From an uncultured Porphyromonadaceae bacterium (GTDB taxonomy: Bacteria; Bacteroidota; Bacteroidia; Bacteroidales; Muribaculaceae): a stretch of 64,000 nt of DNA. Below the pieces are notes generated by a model, which saw only the letters and a list, made by a program, of their open reading frames with translations, was not told where the DNA came from and did not search any database. Every line of letters starts with the position of its first letter. Positions within the stretch are counted from its first letter, which is position 1. Location of the stretch: the NCBI GenBank assembly GCA_947643165.1, contig CANRVB010000001.1, forward strand, positions 124,001 to 188,000. Reading direction: 5' to 3'. Positions 34,881 through 43,621 of the stretch are shown here, piece by piece. The position numbers were made by a program, and so were the translations under genes.

Positions 34881-35471
34881 TTAGAATTCCACTTTAGGAG
34901 CCTGCGAAGCACCCGGATCGGCCTTGAACTGTGGTTTGGATTCAAATCCGAACCAACCGGCATAGATGACAGTAGGGAATTTCTTGATGCTTGTATTATA
35001 TGACTGTACAGCCTCGGTGTAGCGCGAACGGGCCACGGTGACGCGGTTTTCTGTACCTTCGAGCTGCACCTGAAGATCCTTGAAGTTTTCGTTGGCCTTG
35101 AGGTCGGGATAGGCTTCGGTGACAGCAAGAAGCGACTTCAGTGCGCCGGTAAGCTCGTTCTGGGCTTCCTGAAATTTGGCAAGAGTCTCTTCGTTGAGAT
35201 TGTCAGCGTCGATGGTGACAGATGTAGCCTTGGCCCGTGCCTCGGTAACTTTCTGGAAGGTCTGCTCCTCATGGGCGGCATATCCCTTGACGGTAGCCAC
35301 AAGGTTAGGGATCAGGTCGGCACGACGCTGATATTGGTTCTCGACTTCAGCCCACGACTGATCGACCTGCTGCTGTTTTTCAACAAGGCTGTTATAGTTG
35401 CAAGAGCTGAGAGAACAGATTGCCGATATCATGGCAAAAGCCATGATGATGCGGCTGTAGATTTTTTTCAT
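34881..35471 (-). CDS. LemA-family lipoprotein
   Basis: 196 residues. The signal ends in LSSC (Cys24). The long helical LemA domain starts YNSLVEKQQQVDQSWAEVEN and includes QRRADLIPNLVATVKGYAAHE, FQEAQNELTGALKSLLAVTEAYPDLKANENF (shown here as a family block, not all invariant), and ARSRYTEAVQSYNTSIKKFP. LemA proteins form extended helical bundles at the membrane; the role is poorly known. It usually neighbours a TPM-domain protein, absent here. It lies 15 bases upstream of the FKBP gene. Confidence 0.88.
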   Translation of the reverse strand: MKKIYSRIIMAFAMISAICSLSSCNYNSLVEKQQQVDQSWAEVENQYQRRADLIPNLVATVKGYAAHEEQTFQKVTEARAKATSVTIDADNLNEETLAKFQEAQNELTGALKSLLAVTEAYPDLKANENFKDLQVQLEGTENRVTVARSRYTEAVQSYNTSIKKFPTVIYAGWFGFESKPQFKADPGASQAPKVEF

Positions 35472-35489
35472 AAAAAATTGGGGAAGAGA

Positions 35490-37034
35490 TTAGGCCAGAC
35501 GGCGAAGCAGCGAATTTATGCTCACACGGTCATGGATGAGTTTGTGAAGGTCGGCGACAGCGACACGCGACTGCTCCATAGAGTCGCGCTCACGCAGGGT
35601 GACGGTGCCATCCTCGAGAGTCTGATGGTCGACAGTGATACAGAAAGGTGTGCCTATTGCATCCTGACGACGGTAACGCTTGCCGATAGAGTCTTTTTCG
35701 TCGTAGTGTGTGGCGAAGTCAAACTTAAGGTCGTTTACGATCTCATGAGCCTTTTCGGGGAGACCGTCTTTCTTGACCAGAGGCATCACTGCACACTTTA
35801 CCGGAGCGAGAGCCGGTGGAAGGTGGAGAACAACGCGCTTGTCGCCGCCTTCGAGCTGCTGCTCCTCATAGCTTGAACAGAGAACGCTGAGGAACATTCG
35901 GTCTACACCGATCGAAGTCTCGATCACATAGGGAGTGTAGCTTTCGTTGAGCTCCGGATCGAAGTATTTGATATTCTTGCCCGAGAACTTTTCGTGCTGC
36001 GAAAGGTCGAAGTTTGTACGCGAGTGTATACCCTCTACTTCCTTGAATCCGAATGGCATCTCAAACTCGATGTCGGTAGCGGCATTGGCATAGTGGGCGA
36101 GCTTTTCGTGGTCGTGGTAGCGGTATTTCTGATCGCCGAGGCCAAGAGCCTTGTGCCATTTCAGACGCCATTCCTTCCATGTAGAGAACCATTTTAGCTC
36201 CTCGCCTGGACGAACGAAGAACTGCATCTCCATCTGCTCGAACTCGCGCATACGGAATATGAACTGACGGGCAACGATCTCATTGCGGAATGCCTTGCCT
36301 ATCTGTGCTATACCGAAGGGTATGCGCATGCGGCCGGTCTTCTGCACATTCAGGTAGTTTACGAATATACCTTGAGCTGTCTCCGGACGGAGGTATACTG
36401 TCATGGCACCATCGGCTGTCGATCCCATCTCGGTGCGGAACATCAGGTTGAACTGGCGCACTTCGGTCCAGTTGCGTGTGCCGCTTACAGGGCAAGCTAT
36501 CTCCTCATCTACTATTATCTGGCGGAGCTCGTTGAGATCGTTGGCGTTCATTGCGTCGGAGAAACGCTGATGAAGTGCCTCACGCTTTGCAGCCACTTCG
36601 GCTACACGCGGATTGGTCTGACGGAACAGGGCCTCATCGAAGCTCTCGCCAAAACGCTTGCGGGCCTTGGCTACCTCCTTCTCTATCTTTTCATCATATT
36701 TGGCAATAGCATCCTCTATGAGCACATCAGCACGGTAGCGCTTCTTTGAGTCGCGGTTGTCTATCAGAGGGTCGTTGAATGCATCGACGTGGCCGCTGGC
36801 CTTCCAGATAGTCGGGTGCATGAAAATGGCTGAATCGATACCCACTATATTTTCGTGGAGCAGCGTCATTGCATCCCACCAGTAGCGCTTTATATTGTTT
36901 TTCATCTCCACGCCGTTCTGGCCGTAATCGTAAACGGCTGCGAGACCATCATAGATCTCACTTGACTGGAACACGAAGCCATATTCCTTGGCGTGTGACA
37001 CTATTTTCTTGAAAACATCTTCTTGCTGTGCCAT
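35490..37034 (-). CDS. glyS: Glycine--tRNA ligase (homodimeric type)
   Basis: 514 residues from the ATG at 37034, the start of MAQQEDVFKKIVSHAKEYGF. Upstream in-frame codons read through the divergent promoter region and are rejected. This is the eukaryote/archaea-like alpha2 class II synthetase used by Bacteroidetes. Motif 1 region is FVFQSSEIYDGLAAVYDYG, motif 2 FRNEIVARQFIFRMREFEQMEMQ (family block), and motif 3 TPYVIETSIGVDRMFL, with the anticodon-binding domain at the C-terminus from LAPVKCAVMPLV. It charges tRNA-Gly. Confidence 0.95.
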   Translation of the reverse strand: MAQQEDVFKKIVSHAKEYGFVFQSSEIYDGLAAVYDYGQNGVEMKNNIKRYWWDAMTLLHENIVGIDSAIFMHPTIWKASGHVDAFNDPLIDNRDSKKRYRADVLIEDAIAKYDEKIEKEVAKARKRFGESFDEALFRQTNPRVAEVAAKREALHQRFSDAMNANDLNELRQIIVDEEIACPVSGTRNWTEVRQFNLMFRTEMGSTADGAMTVYLRPETAQGIFVNYLNVQKTGRMRIPFGIAQIGKAFRNEIVARQFIFRMREFEQMEMQFFVRPGEELKWFSTWKEWRLKWHKALGLGDQKYRYHDHEKLAHYANAATDIEFEMPFGFKEVEGIHSRTNFDLSQHEKFSGKNIKYFDPELNESYTPYVIETSIGVDRMFLSVLCSSYEEQQLEGGDKRVVLHLPPALAPVKCAVMPLVKKDGLPEKAHEIVNDLKFDFATHYDEKDSIGKRYRRQDAIGTPFCITVDHQTLEDGTVTLRERDSMEQSRVAVADLHKLIHDRVSINSLLRRLA

Positions 37035-37066
37035 TTCAAAATGGTTATTAATGTATTGTTCGGGTG

Positions 37067-37074
37067 CAAAATTA
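37067..37074 (-). promoter_or_regulatory. -7 element of glyS
   Basis: Minus strand TAATTTTG, giving a leader of about 30 bases. The -33 element is not clear. Confidence 0.45.
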
Positions 37075-37165
37075 CGCAAAATCCACGAAACTACATTGCT
37101 GCATGACAAAAAGATTGTTATAAGGGGCTGAATAACGACAGGCAAAGCGATGTAGGAGGATATTT

Positions 37166-37197
37166 TTTGGATAGGGCAGATATACTTTGTATATTTG
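37166..37197 (+). promoter_or_regulatory. Promoter of the aminopeptidase P gene
   Basis: TTTG (37166-37169), spacer 20, TATATTTG (37190-37197). Full consensus. It supports the ATG at 37236 rather than an upstream start. Confidence 0.75.
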
Positions 37198-37235
37198 CAG
37201 GTGCCATGAGGCAAATAATCAATAACAGAAAGACT

Positions 37236-38609
37236 ATGTTTGGCAAAGACACTTATACCGGCCGCCGCAAGCAGCTCATGGAAACCGTGGGCTCCGGCGT
37301 TCTCTTGTTTCTGGGCAATGATGAGCAGGGCCTGAACTATGCGGACAACACATTCCGCTACCGTCAGGACTCATCTTTCCTCTACTTTTTCGGAATATCC
37401 GGAGCCGGTCTGGCTGCGATAGTAGACGCCGACGAAGGCAAGACAATTCTATTCGGCGATGAACTGACAATCGACGATATCGTATGGATGGGACCGCAAC
37501 CCACACTTCGCCAGCGTGGCGAGGCCGTAGGTATAACCGATGTGCGTCCGCTCGGCTCAATTGCCGATTATCTGCGTCAAGCCCGCAGCAAGGGCCGTGC
37601 CATACACTTCCTGCCACCCTATCGCGCTGAACATAGACTTAAGCTGATGGACTGGCTCGGACTGATGCCCGATGCCCAGACAGGCTCAATCCCTATGATA
37701 AAGGCTGTTGTGGAACAACGCAACCACAAGACTGCCGAAGAGATAGCCGAGATAGAACGCGCATGCGACGTGACCGCCGATATGCACATAACTGCCATCA
37801 AGACCATACGTCCCGGCATGTATGAGTATGAAGTGGTGGCCGAGATGCTCCACGTGGCCAACAAAGCCAACTGTCAGGAGAGCTTCGCTACGATAGCCAG
37901 CGTTAACGGACAGACACTCCACAACCATTATCATGGGAATATAATAAAACCGGGCGACCTGTTTCTGATAGATGCCGGCGCCGAACTTCCTTCGGGCTAC
38001 TGCGGCGATATGTCGTCGACCGTACCCGCCGACAAAACTTTCACCACCCGCCAGAAGGAAGTATATCTGGTCCAGAACGCCATGCATATGGCTGCCGTAA
38101 ACGCCCTGCGTCCCGGAATTGCCTACATGGATGTGTACGACATTTCGGCCAAAGCTCTTGTCGAGGGCTTCAAAGCTCTTGGCATTATGAAAGGTGACGC
38201 CGACGAGGCTGTCAAGGCTGGTGCCCATGCTCTGTTCTATCCTCACGGACTGGGCCACATGATGGGCCTTGACGTGCACGACATGGAGAATCTCGGCGAG
38301 AAGTGGGTCGGATATGCCGGCGGCGAGAAATCCACACAGTTCGGACGCAAGAGCCAGCGTTTGGCCATACCTCTGGAGCCTGGATTCGTATTTACAGTTG
38401 AACCGGGCATCTATTTCATACCCGAGCTGATCGACATCTGGAAGTCGGAAAAGAAGTGTGGTGAATTCATCAATTATGATGTTGTAGATACCTATCGCAA
38501 CTTTGGCGGCATCCGCAACGAAGAGGATTGGCTCATAACAGATGGCGGAGCTCGCCGTCTGGGCAAGAAGATTCCATTGACACCTGATGAAGTTGAGGCT
38601 CTGCGCTAA
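37236..38609 (+). CDS. pepP: Xaa-Pro aminopeptidase (aminopeptidase P)
   Basis: 457 residues from the ATG at 37236. M24 'pita-bread' metallopeptidase that removes an N-terminal residue preceding proline. The N-terminal domain has the creatinase-like start (GRRKQLMETVGSGVLLFLG). Metal ligands are Asp in LIDAGAELPSGYCGDMSSTV, His in HGLGHMMGLDVHD, Glu in VEPGIYFIPEL and the last Glu in NEEDWLITDGG. Promoter at 37166-37197; mdh follows 68 bases downstream with no terminator between. Confidence 0.92.
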   Translation: MFGKDTYTGRRKQLMETVGSGVLLFLGNDEQGLNYADNTFRYRQDSSFLYFFGISGAGLAAIVDADEGKTILFGDELTIDDIVWMGPQPTLRQRGEAVGITDVRPLGSIADYLRQARSKGRAIHFLPPYRAEHRLKLMDWLGLMPDAQTGSIPMIKAVVEQRNHKTAEEIAEIERACDVTADMHITAIKTIRPGMYEYEVVAEMLHVANKANCQESFATIASVNGQTLHNHYHGNIIKPGDLFLIDAGAELPSGYCGDMSSTVPADKTFTTRQKEVYLVQNAMHMAAVNALRPGIAYMDVYDISAKALVEGFKALGIMKGDADEAVKAGAHALFYPHGLGHMMGLDVHDMENLGEKWVGYAGGEKSTQFGRKSQRLAIPLEPGFVFTVEPGIYFIPELIDIWKSEKKCGEFINYDVVDTYRNFGGIRNEEDWLITDGGARRLGKKIPLTPDEVEALR

Positions 38610-38677
38610 CTTTAATCTCCGTCGGATGTTTGACTAAGTGAGGATATGCCTCATAACCCAAATTATCTACATCAAGT

Positions 38678-39679
38678 ATGGAATTCTTAACAAATGAAAA
38701 ACTGACTATAGTCGGTGCTGCCGGCATGATAGGCAGTAACATGGCACAGACTGCCATGATGATGCATCTTACCCCCAATATATGCCTCTATGATCCCTAT
38801 GGCCCCGGTCTCGAGGGTGTTGCCGAGGAAATGATGCATTGCGGCTTTGAAGGCGTCAACCTGACTTATACAAGCGATATCGCCGAGGCATTGACTGGAG
38901 CTAAATATATCGTGTCGTCGGGCGGAGCAGCACGCAAAGCCGGAATGACCCGTGAGGACCTCCTGAAAGGAAATGCACAGATAGCCGAGGAATTTGGCAA
39001 GAACGTCCGGAAGTATTGCCCCGATGTGAAGCACATAGTTGTGATCTTCAATCCTGCCGATATCACCGGCCTCATCACTCTGATCTATTCAGGCCTGAAG
39101 CCGAGCCAGGTGACCACTTTGGCCGCACTCGACTCGACACGTCTGCTGACAGAACTGTCGCGCTGGTTCAAGAAGCCGGCTTCTGAAATAGAAAACTGCC
39201 GTACATACGGCGGTCACGGCGAGCAGATGGCTGTGTACGCATCGACAACAAAGGTTGATGGCAAACCGCTCACCGAAATCATAGGCACCGAGGTGCTTCC
39301 CGATGGCGAATGGGAAAACCTGAAGGTACGCGTGATACAGGGCGGCAAGCACATCATAGACCTCCGCGGCCGCTCGTCATTCCAGAGCCCGGCTTATCTG
39401 TCTATCGAAATGATAGCTGCGGCAATGGGCGGCAAGCCGTTCCGCTGGCCGGCAGGCGTATATGTCGACAACGATCATTTCCAGCATATCATGATGGCCA
39501 TGGAGACCACTATCTCTAAAGATGGCGTAAGCTACCGCGAGGTAAAAGGCACTCCGGCAGAACAGGCGGAACTCGAAAAGAGCTACAGTCACCTCTGCAC
39601 ACTCCGCGATGAGGTGATAGCAATGGGCGTGCTGCCTCCTATTGCCGACTGGAGCAAGATAAATCCCAACCTGAAATAA
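38678..39679 (+). CDS. mdh: Malate dehydrogenase
   Basis: 333 residues. NAD-dependent interconversion of malate and oxaloacetate, part of the reductive branch to fumarate and succinate in Bacteroidales. The dinucleotide motif is LTIVGAAGMIGSNMAQ, with NAD-binding Asp in ICLYDPYG. Substrate-binding Arg residues are in GGAARKAGMTREDLL, the Asn in VIFNPADIT, and the catalytic His in CRTYGGHGEQM. Length and motifs are those of the Bacteroides enzyme. Confidence 0.93.
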   Translation: MEFLTNEKLTIVGAAGMIGSNMAQTAMMMHLTPNICLYDPYGPGLEGVAEEMMHCGFEGVNLTYTSDIAEALTGAKYIVSSGGAARKAGMTREDLLKGNAQIAEEFGKNVRKYCPDVKHIVVIFNPADITGLITLIYSGLKPSQVTTLAALDSTRLLTELSRWFKKPASEIENCRTYGGHGEQMAVYASTTKVDGKPLTEIIGTEVLPDGEWENLKVRVIQGGKHIIDLRGRSSFQSPAYLSIEMIAAAMGGKPFRWPAGVYVDNDHFQHIMMAMETTISKDGVSYREVKGTPAEQAELEKSYSHLCTLRDEVIAMGVLPPIADWSKINPNLK

Positions 39680-39704
39680 ACACAGGACTGAAACAACCAT
39701 AAGA

Positions 39705-39757
39705 ATCGCCGGCCGCGACATCATCCGATGTTCAGCGGCCGGCGATATATTTGTTAT
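39705..39757. terminator. Bidirectional terminator between mdh and ROK kinase
   Basis: 12-base stem ATCGCCGGCCGC / GCGGCCGGCGAT with an 18-base loop, followed by ATATTTGTTAT. It lies between the convergent stops. Confidence 0.75.
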
Positions 39758-39775
39758 ACCTTCAGAGATCTGTGA

Positions 39776-40756
39776 TCACTTGAACTTTGCTTCCCAACCG
39801 AGAGCGCTTGCACCAAGTATAGCGGCATCGGCCTCCTTGAGTTCGCTCTGGAGCACTTTCACTTTGTTCTTCCAGATACTGAGCATGTTCTTCTCCATAG
39901 CGCGTACAAGCGGCTTCATAAGCAGATCACCCGACTTGGCGAGACCACCGAAAAGAATGAATGCCTCCGGAGCGGAGAATACCGTGAAGTCGGCCAAAGC
40001 CTCACCGAGAATTGTTCCGGTATATTCGAACACATCCTTGGCAAGCTGGTCACCGGCCATAGCTGCATCATAGACATCCTTCGATGTGATGTCCTCTATC
40101 TGGATATCGCGCAGAAGCGAAGGCTCGTTGGCACGTATCTCAAGGAATTCGCGTGCTGTGCAAGCCACACCTGTAGCCGAGCAATACGTCTCCAGACAAC
40201 CTGTACGGCCGCAACCGCATAGACGTCCGTTGCTGCGCTTCACAATGATATGTCCGAGCTCGCCGGCAAAACCGTCGTGACCGTAAAGCACCTGACCGTT
40301 TACAACGATACCCGAACCCACACCCGTTCCAAGCGTGATCATGATGAAGTCTTTAAGACCACGGGCAGCGCCATAGGTCATCTCGCCGATAGCTGCAGCG
40401 TTTGCATCGTTTGTGATAGCGACGGGAATACCGAACTTATCGCTCACGAGCTGCGCGAAGGGTACTGGTGTAGGCCAGGGAAGATTCACACCATCTTCGA
40501 TCATACCGGTGAAAAAGTTAGCATTGGGTGCTCCGATACCGATACCGTAGATTTTGTCTTCTGCATCGACAGAACGCATCAGTCGTGTCAGTTCGGTGTG
40601 GAGTTCATCGATATAGTCATTGATGTTAGAGTGCTTGCGGGTCTTGATAGAGTCGCTTGTGATCACAATACCACGGGCATCAACAATGCCGAAGACGGTA
40701 TTGGTGCCACCCATGTCGATACCTATCACGTAGGGTTTGTTAGCTTGTGCTGTCAT
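39776..40756 (-). CDS. ROK-family sugar kinase (glucokinase-like)
   Basis: 326 residues. The ATP phosphate motif is GIDMGGTNTVFGIVD, catalytic Asp in PIAVTNDANAAAIGE-like region, TLGTGVGSGIVVNGQVL, and the ROK zinc motif GRLCGCGRTGCLETYCSATG. No helix-turn-helix precedes the kinase domain, so this is an enzyme and not a NagC-type repressor. Glucose or N-acetylhexosamine are the likely substrates. Monocistronic. Confidence 0.9.
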   Translation of the reverse strand: MTAQANKPYVIGIDMGGTNTVFGIVDARGIVITSDSIKTRKHSNINDYIDELHTELTRLMRSVDAEDKIYGIGIGAPNANFFTGMIEDGVNLPWPTPVPFAQLVSDKFGIPVAITNDANAAAIGEMTYGAARGLKDFIMITLGTGVGSGIVVNGQVLYGHDGFAGELGHIIVKRSNGRLCGCGRTGCLETYCSATGVACTAREFLEIRANEPSLLRDIQIEDITSKDVYDAAMAGDQLAKDVFEYTGTILGEALADFTVFSAPEAFILFGGLAKSGDLLMKPLVRAMEKNMLSIWKNKVKVLQSELKEADAAILGASALGWEAKFK

Positions 40757-40854
40757 GATATTTATTAAAGTAAGATTGATTTCTCAAACTGGAAATATGG
40801 ATCACGCTTGGGCCAATACCCATTGTTAGCGCTGACCATAATCGCAAAGTTAAC

Positions 40855-40862
40855 CGAAAAAT
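40855..40862 (-). promoter_or_regulatory. -7 element of the ROK kinase gene
   Basis: Minus strand TAACTTTG. It would give a leader of about 90 bases. No TTTG at the usual distance. Confidence 0.4.
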
Positions 40863-41031
40863 CGCAATCTGACTATTAAAAACCGAAAAAAAGTAATAAA
40901 AGTGGTGCAATATCAGCCAAAAACACTGATTATATAGATGAAGCCGTGCCAACTTGGGGCATCGCTGACAAAAAAAGCCGGAATTAGAGATTATTAGCTA
41001 CAAGAATTCCGGATAACCACATTATTTTGAG

Positions 41032-41039
41032 TAATTTTG
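41032..41039 (+). promoter_or_regulatory. -7 element of the C11 peptidase gene
   Basis: TAATTTTG; the leader to 41066 is about 22 bases. Confidence 0.45.
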
Positions 41040-41065
41040 CATTAATAACATATACAGAATCAGAC

Positions 41066-42247
41066 ATGAGAAAACAAATAATAGGCAATATCGCATCAAG
41101 AGCCATACTGATGACGGGGATTTTGGTCGGACTGATGCTGTCATCATGCAAGAAGGATGATCCGGAACCGGTAGATCCGCTCGCAGTGAGCCGCACCGTG
41201 CTTGTATACATGGCAGCAAACAATAGCCTCGGATCAAGCGCATACGACGACCTTGATCTCGACGAAATGCAGCAGGCGGTAGACGCCGGATCGCTGCACG
41301 GCGGACGTCTGTTGGTGTTTCACGCGCCCTGGCGCTCATCGCAGTCGCTCATCGAGATTACCGAGCAGGGCAAGAAGACATTGAAGACATATTCCAGTGA
41401 TAAATCATCTGTATCGCCGGAACGCATGTCGGAAGTTTTGAGCGACGTAAGGATACTCGCTTCGGCCGATGACTACGGACTGGTGTTGTGGAGCCACGGC
41501 ACAGGTTGGGGCGATGAGAAAAACAGCCGCTCTGCAAGCACACGCGCATGGGGTGTGGATGATTCTTATGGCAGCCAATGGATGAAGGTATCGACACTTG
41601 CCGATGTGATAGAGAATTCAAACCTCAATCCAAGCTTCATATACTTCGACGCTTGCCTGATGGGAACGATAGAGGTGGCATACGAAATGCGCCGCTGCAC
41701 TCCCGAGATCATCGCGTCAGGAACCGAGACCAGAGTATACGGAATGCCTTACCAGCTGAATGTCCCTGTATTCTTCGCCAAGAACAGAAACCTTGAGGAT
41801 GCGGCAAGAAACACCTTTGAGGACTATCAGACAGGAAAATATGACAACGGAGCTACCGATTGCTCTATTTCATTGATCCGTACACATGGCCTGGAAGATC
41901 TGGCTGCTGCCACGCGGAGAATAATGGAAACCGGGGCAATGCCCAAAAGCACCTATAAGCCTGTGAAATACGGATGGACATCGTATGGAATTTACGATAT
42001 GCCCGACTACATCAAGGCTCTCCCAGTCGACACGGATATGAAGACCGCATGGACTAAGGCATTCAATAGAGTTGTACCATATTTTGCCGCGACAGCAAAA
42101 TATGGATCTTACGACCTGACTAACTTCGGTGGCCTTGGCTGCTACATACTCGACTCCCCCGCCGATGCTCAATATATGGGTTATGACACCTACGAATGGT
42201 GGAAGGATGTAGTCAGCGCTAATCCGAGCCTTAATCCGGCCGACTGA
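41066..42247 (+). CDS. Clostripain-like C11 peptidase lipoprotein
   Basis: 393 residues from the ATG at 41066, just after the predicted -7 element; lipobox LSSC. Catalytic His is in LVLWSHGTGWGDEK and the catalytic Cys in YFDACLMGTIEVAYEM, the two signature blocks of family C11. These caspase-fold cysteine peptidases cleave after Arg or Lys. Bacteroidales carry many exported ones, some autoprocessing. It is likely to be surface or periplasmic. It ends 38 bases before the MscS gene on the same strand. Confidence 0.87.
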   Translation: MRKQIIGNIASRAILMTGILVGLMLSSCKKDDPEPVDPLAVSRTVLVYMAANNSLGSSAYDDLDLDEMQQAVDAGSLHGGRLLVFHAPWRSSQSLIEITEQGKKTLKTYSSDKSSVSPERMSEVLSDVRILASADDYGLVLWSHGTGWGDEKNSRSASTRAWGVDDSYGSQWMKVSTLADVIENSNLNPSFIYFDACLMGTIEVAYEMRRCTPEIIASGTETRVYGMPYQLNVPVFFAKNRNLEDAARNTFEDYQTGKYDNGATDCSISLIRTHGLEDLAAATRRIMETGAMPKSTYKPVKYGWTSYGIYDMPDYIKALPVDTDMKTAWTKAFNRVVPYFAATAKYGSYDLTNFGGLGCYILDSPADAQYMGYDTYEWWKDVVSANPSLNPAD

Positions 42248-42285
42248 CAACAGCAGGATTTACACACTTCGAACCTAAAAACAGG

Positions 42286-43242
42286 ATGATACAGACAGAA
42301 ACTACAGTACCGACCGATTCAATAGCTCCGGTGATTGGAAATGTGCGCGAGGATCTTGCCGCCCTGAAGGGACTTTCGCTGGAGGATTTCATATCGAAAA
42401 TAGCGCATGATATGGTTGACTTTGCCATTCATCTCGCCATAGCGGTATTGGTGTTCTATGTTGGAAAGTTCATAATCAAGAAGCTCTTCATACTCACAAG
42501 CAGCATCCTCGCACGACGCAATATCGATGCCTCGCTGGCTACATTTGTGCTGAGCATGCTGAGGATAGTCCTGTTCTTTATACTGATCATCACCGTAATC
42601 GGGATACTGGGTATAAACACCAGTTCGTTCCTGGCGCTGTTTGCCTCGGCCGGCGTCGCTATCGGTATGGCGCTGAGCGGCACGCTGCAAAACTTTGCCG
42701 GAGGTGTGCTGATATTGCTGCTGAAGCCCTACAAGGTAGGCGACTACATTGAAGCACAAGGATTTGGCGGCACAGTAAGAGAAATCCAGATATTTCATAC
42801 CATCATCTGTACAGCCGACAACAAATCTATTATAATACCAAACGGCGGACTGTCGACCGGAAGCATCAACAACTGGAGCCGCGAGGCGCACCGGCGCGTG
42901 AGCTGGAGTGTCAGTCTCGCTTATGGCGACAATGTGGAGGATGCCCGCAGAGAGTTGCTGGCAATGCTCAATGAGGATCCACGTGTGGTTCATGAGGATG
43001 AGCCGGCCGCCACTCCGATTCTCGCAGCAGGAATACTTAAACCTGCCGACAGAAGCGCAAGCGTAGTGGTCGATCAACTTGCCGACAGCGCCATAGTCCT
43101 GCAAGTGAGAGCATGGACACGTACATCAGATTACTGGGGGCTTTATTACGACTTCAACGAGCGCATCTACAAGGAATTGCCGGAACGCGGATTTCACTTT
43201 CCGTTTCCTCAGCTTGACGTACACCTCAATCCCGTCAACTAA
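42286..43242 (+). CDS. Small-conductance mechanosensitive channel (MscS family)
   Basis: 318 residues. Three N-terminal membrane segments, the last being the pore helix FLALFASAGVAIGMALSGTL followed by QNFAGGVLILLLKPYKVGDYI, a near-perfect MscS signature. The beta domain (VREIQIFHTIICTADNKSIIIPNGG) and the C-terminal alpha/beta cage (VQLRAWTRTSDYW-type region to DVHLNPVN) follow. It releases solutes on hypo-osmotic shock. Followed by an intrinsic terminator. Confidence 0.93.
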   Translation: MIQTETTVPTDSIAPVIGNVREDLAALKGLSLEDFISKIAHDMVDFAIHLAIAVLVFYVGKFIIKKLFILTSSILARRNIDASLATFVLSMLRIVLFFILIITVIGILGINTSSFLALFASAGVAIGMALSGTLQNFAGGVLILLLKPYKVGDYIEAQGFGGTVREIQIFHTIICTADNKSIIIPNGGLSTGSINNWSREAHRRVSWSVSLAYGDNVEDARRELLAMLNEDPRVVHEDEPAATPILAAGILKPADRSASVVVDQLADSAIVLQVRAWTRTSDYWGLYYDFNERIYKELPERGFHFPFPQLDVHLNPVN

Positions 43243-43294
43243 CAGAGAGCCAAAGCATTCAAAACGGGCGTTTGATTTTCTTATAAATAAACTT

Positions 43295-43322
43295 AAAACG
43301 GTGGGTTTTCTCACCGTTTTTT
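43295..43322 (+). terminator. Terminator after the MscS gene
   Basis: AAAACGGTG / CACCGTTTT stem, 8-base loop, then a T run. It ends two bases before the next -7 element. Confidence 0.8.
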
Positions 43323-43324
43323 GC

Positions 43325-43332
43325 TACTTTTG
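43325..43332 (+). promoter_or_regulatory. -7 element of the recJ-recQ transcript
   Basis: TACTTTTG directly after the MscS terminator. Its -33 region would lie inside the terminator stem. The leader to recJ would be about 285 bases. Confidence 0.5.
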
Positions 43333-43621
43333 CGAAAAATCGTATATTTCGGCGAAATGTATGAATCAAATTGTCAGGTCAGGGATGTCCGACCGGCAAC
43401 TACTCTCTCTTATCAACCCTTCCGCCTGCCGTAATAGCGGCGACAGGAAGCATACTACTCTTCTCACCCGGGCGCACGGATCGCCCGCCTCTCACTCCTC
43501 TTCGACATACAGTCCCCGCCAGAGGGACATCATGACCGCCACGGCGGCTCATGCCATGCTGCCGGTATACCATCAGGATTGCCGTCGGCCCCAGCGAGAT
43601 AATAAAAAAAGAATAACATAA
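43333..43621 (+). other. Long leader of recJ, with small upstream frame and hairpins
   Basis: No annotatable gene. A 25-codon frame begins at the ATG at 43358 (MYESNCQVRDVRPATTLSYQ and five more residues, then TAA). Short GC-rich hairpins follow, such as GGGCG-CGCCC (43470-43486) and CCGCC-GGCGG (43532-43543). It may be a regulatory leader; nothing matched a riboswitch I know. Confidence 0.4.

Noticed and set aside
43358-43435. 25-codon frame annotated as a gene
   Set aside because: No recognisable similarity or start signal; kept only as a possible leader peptide in the findings.
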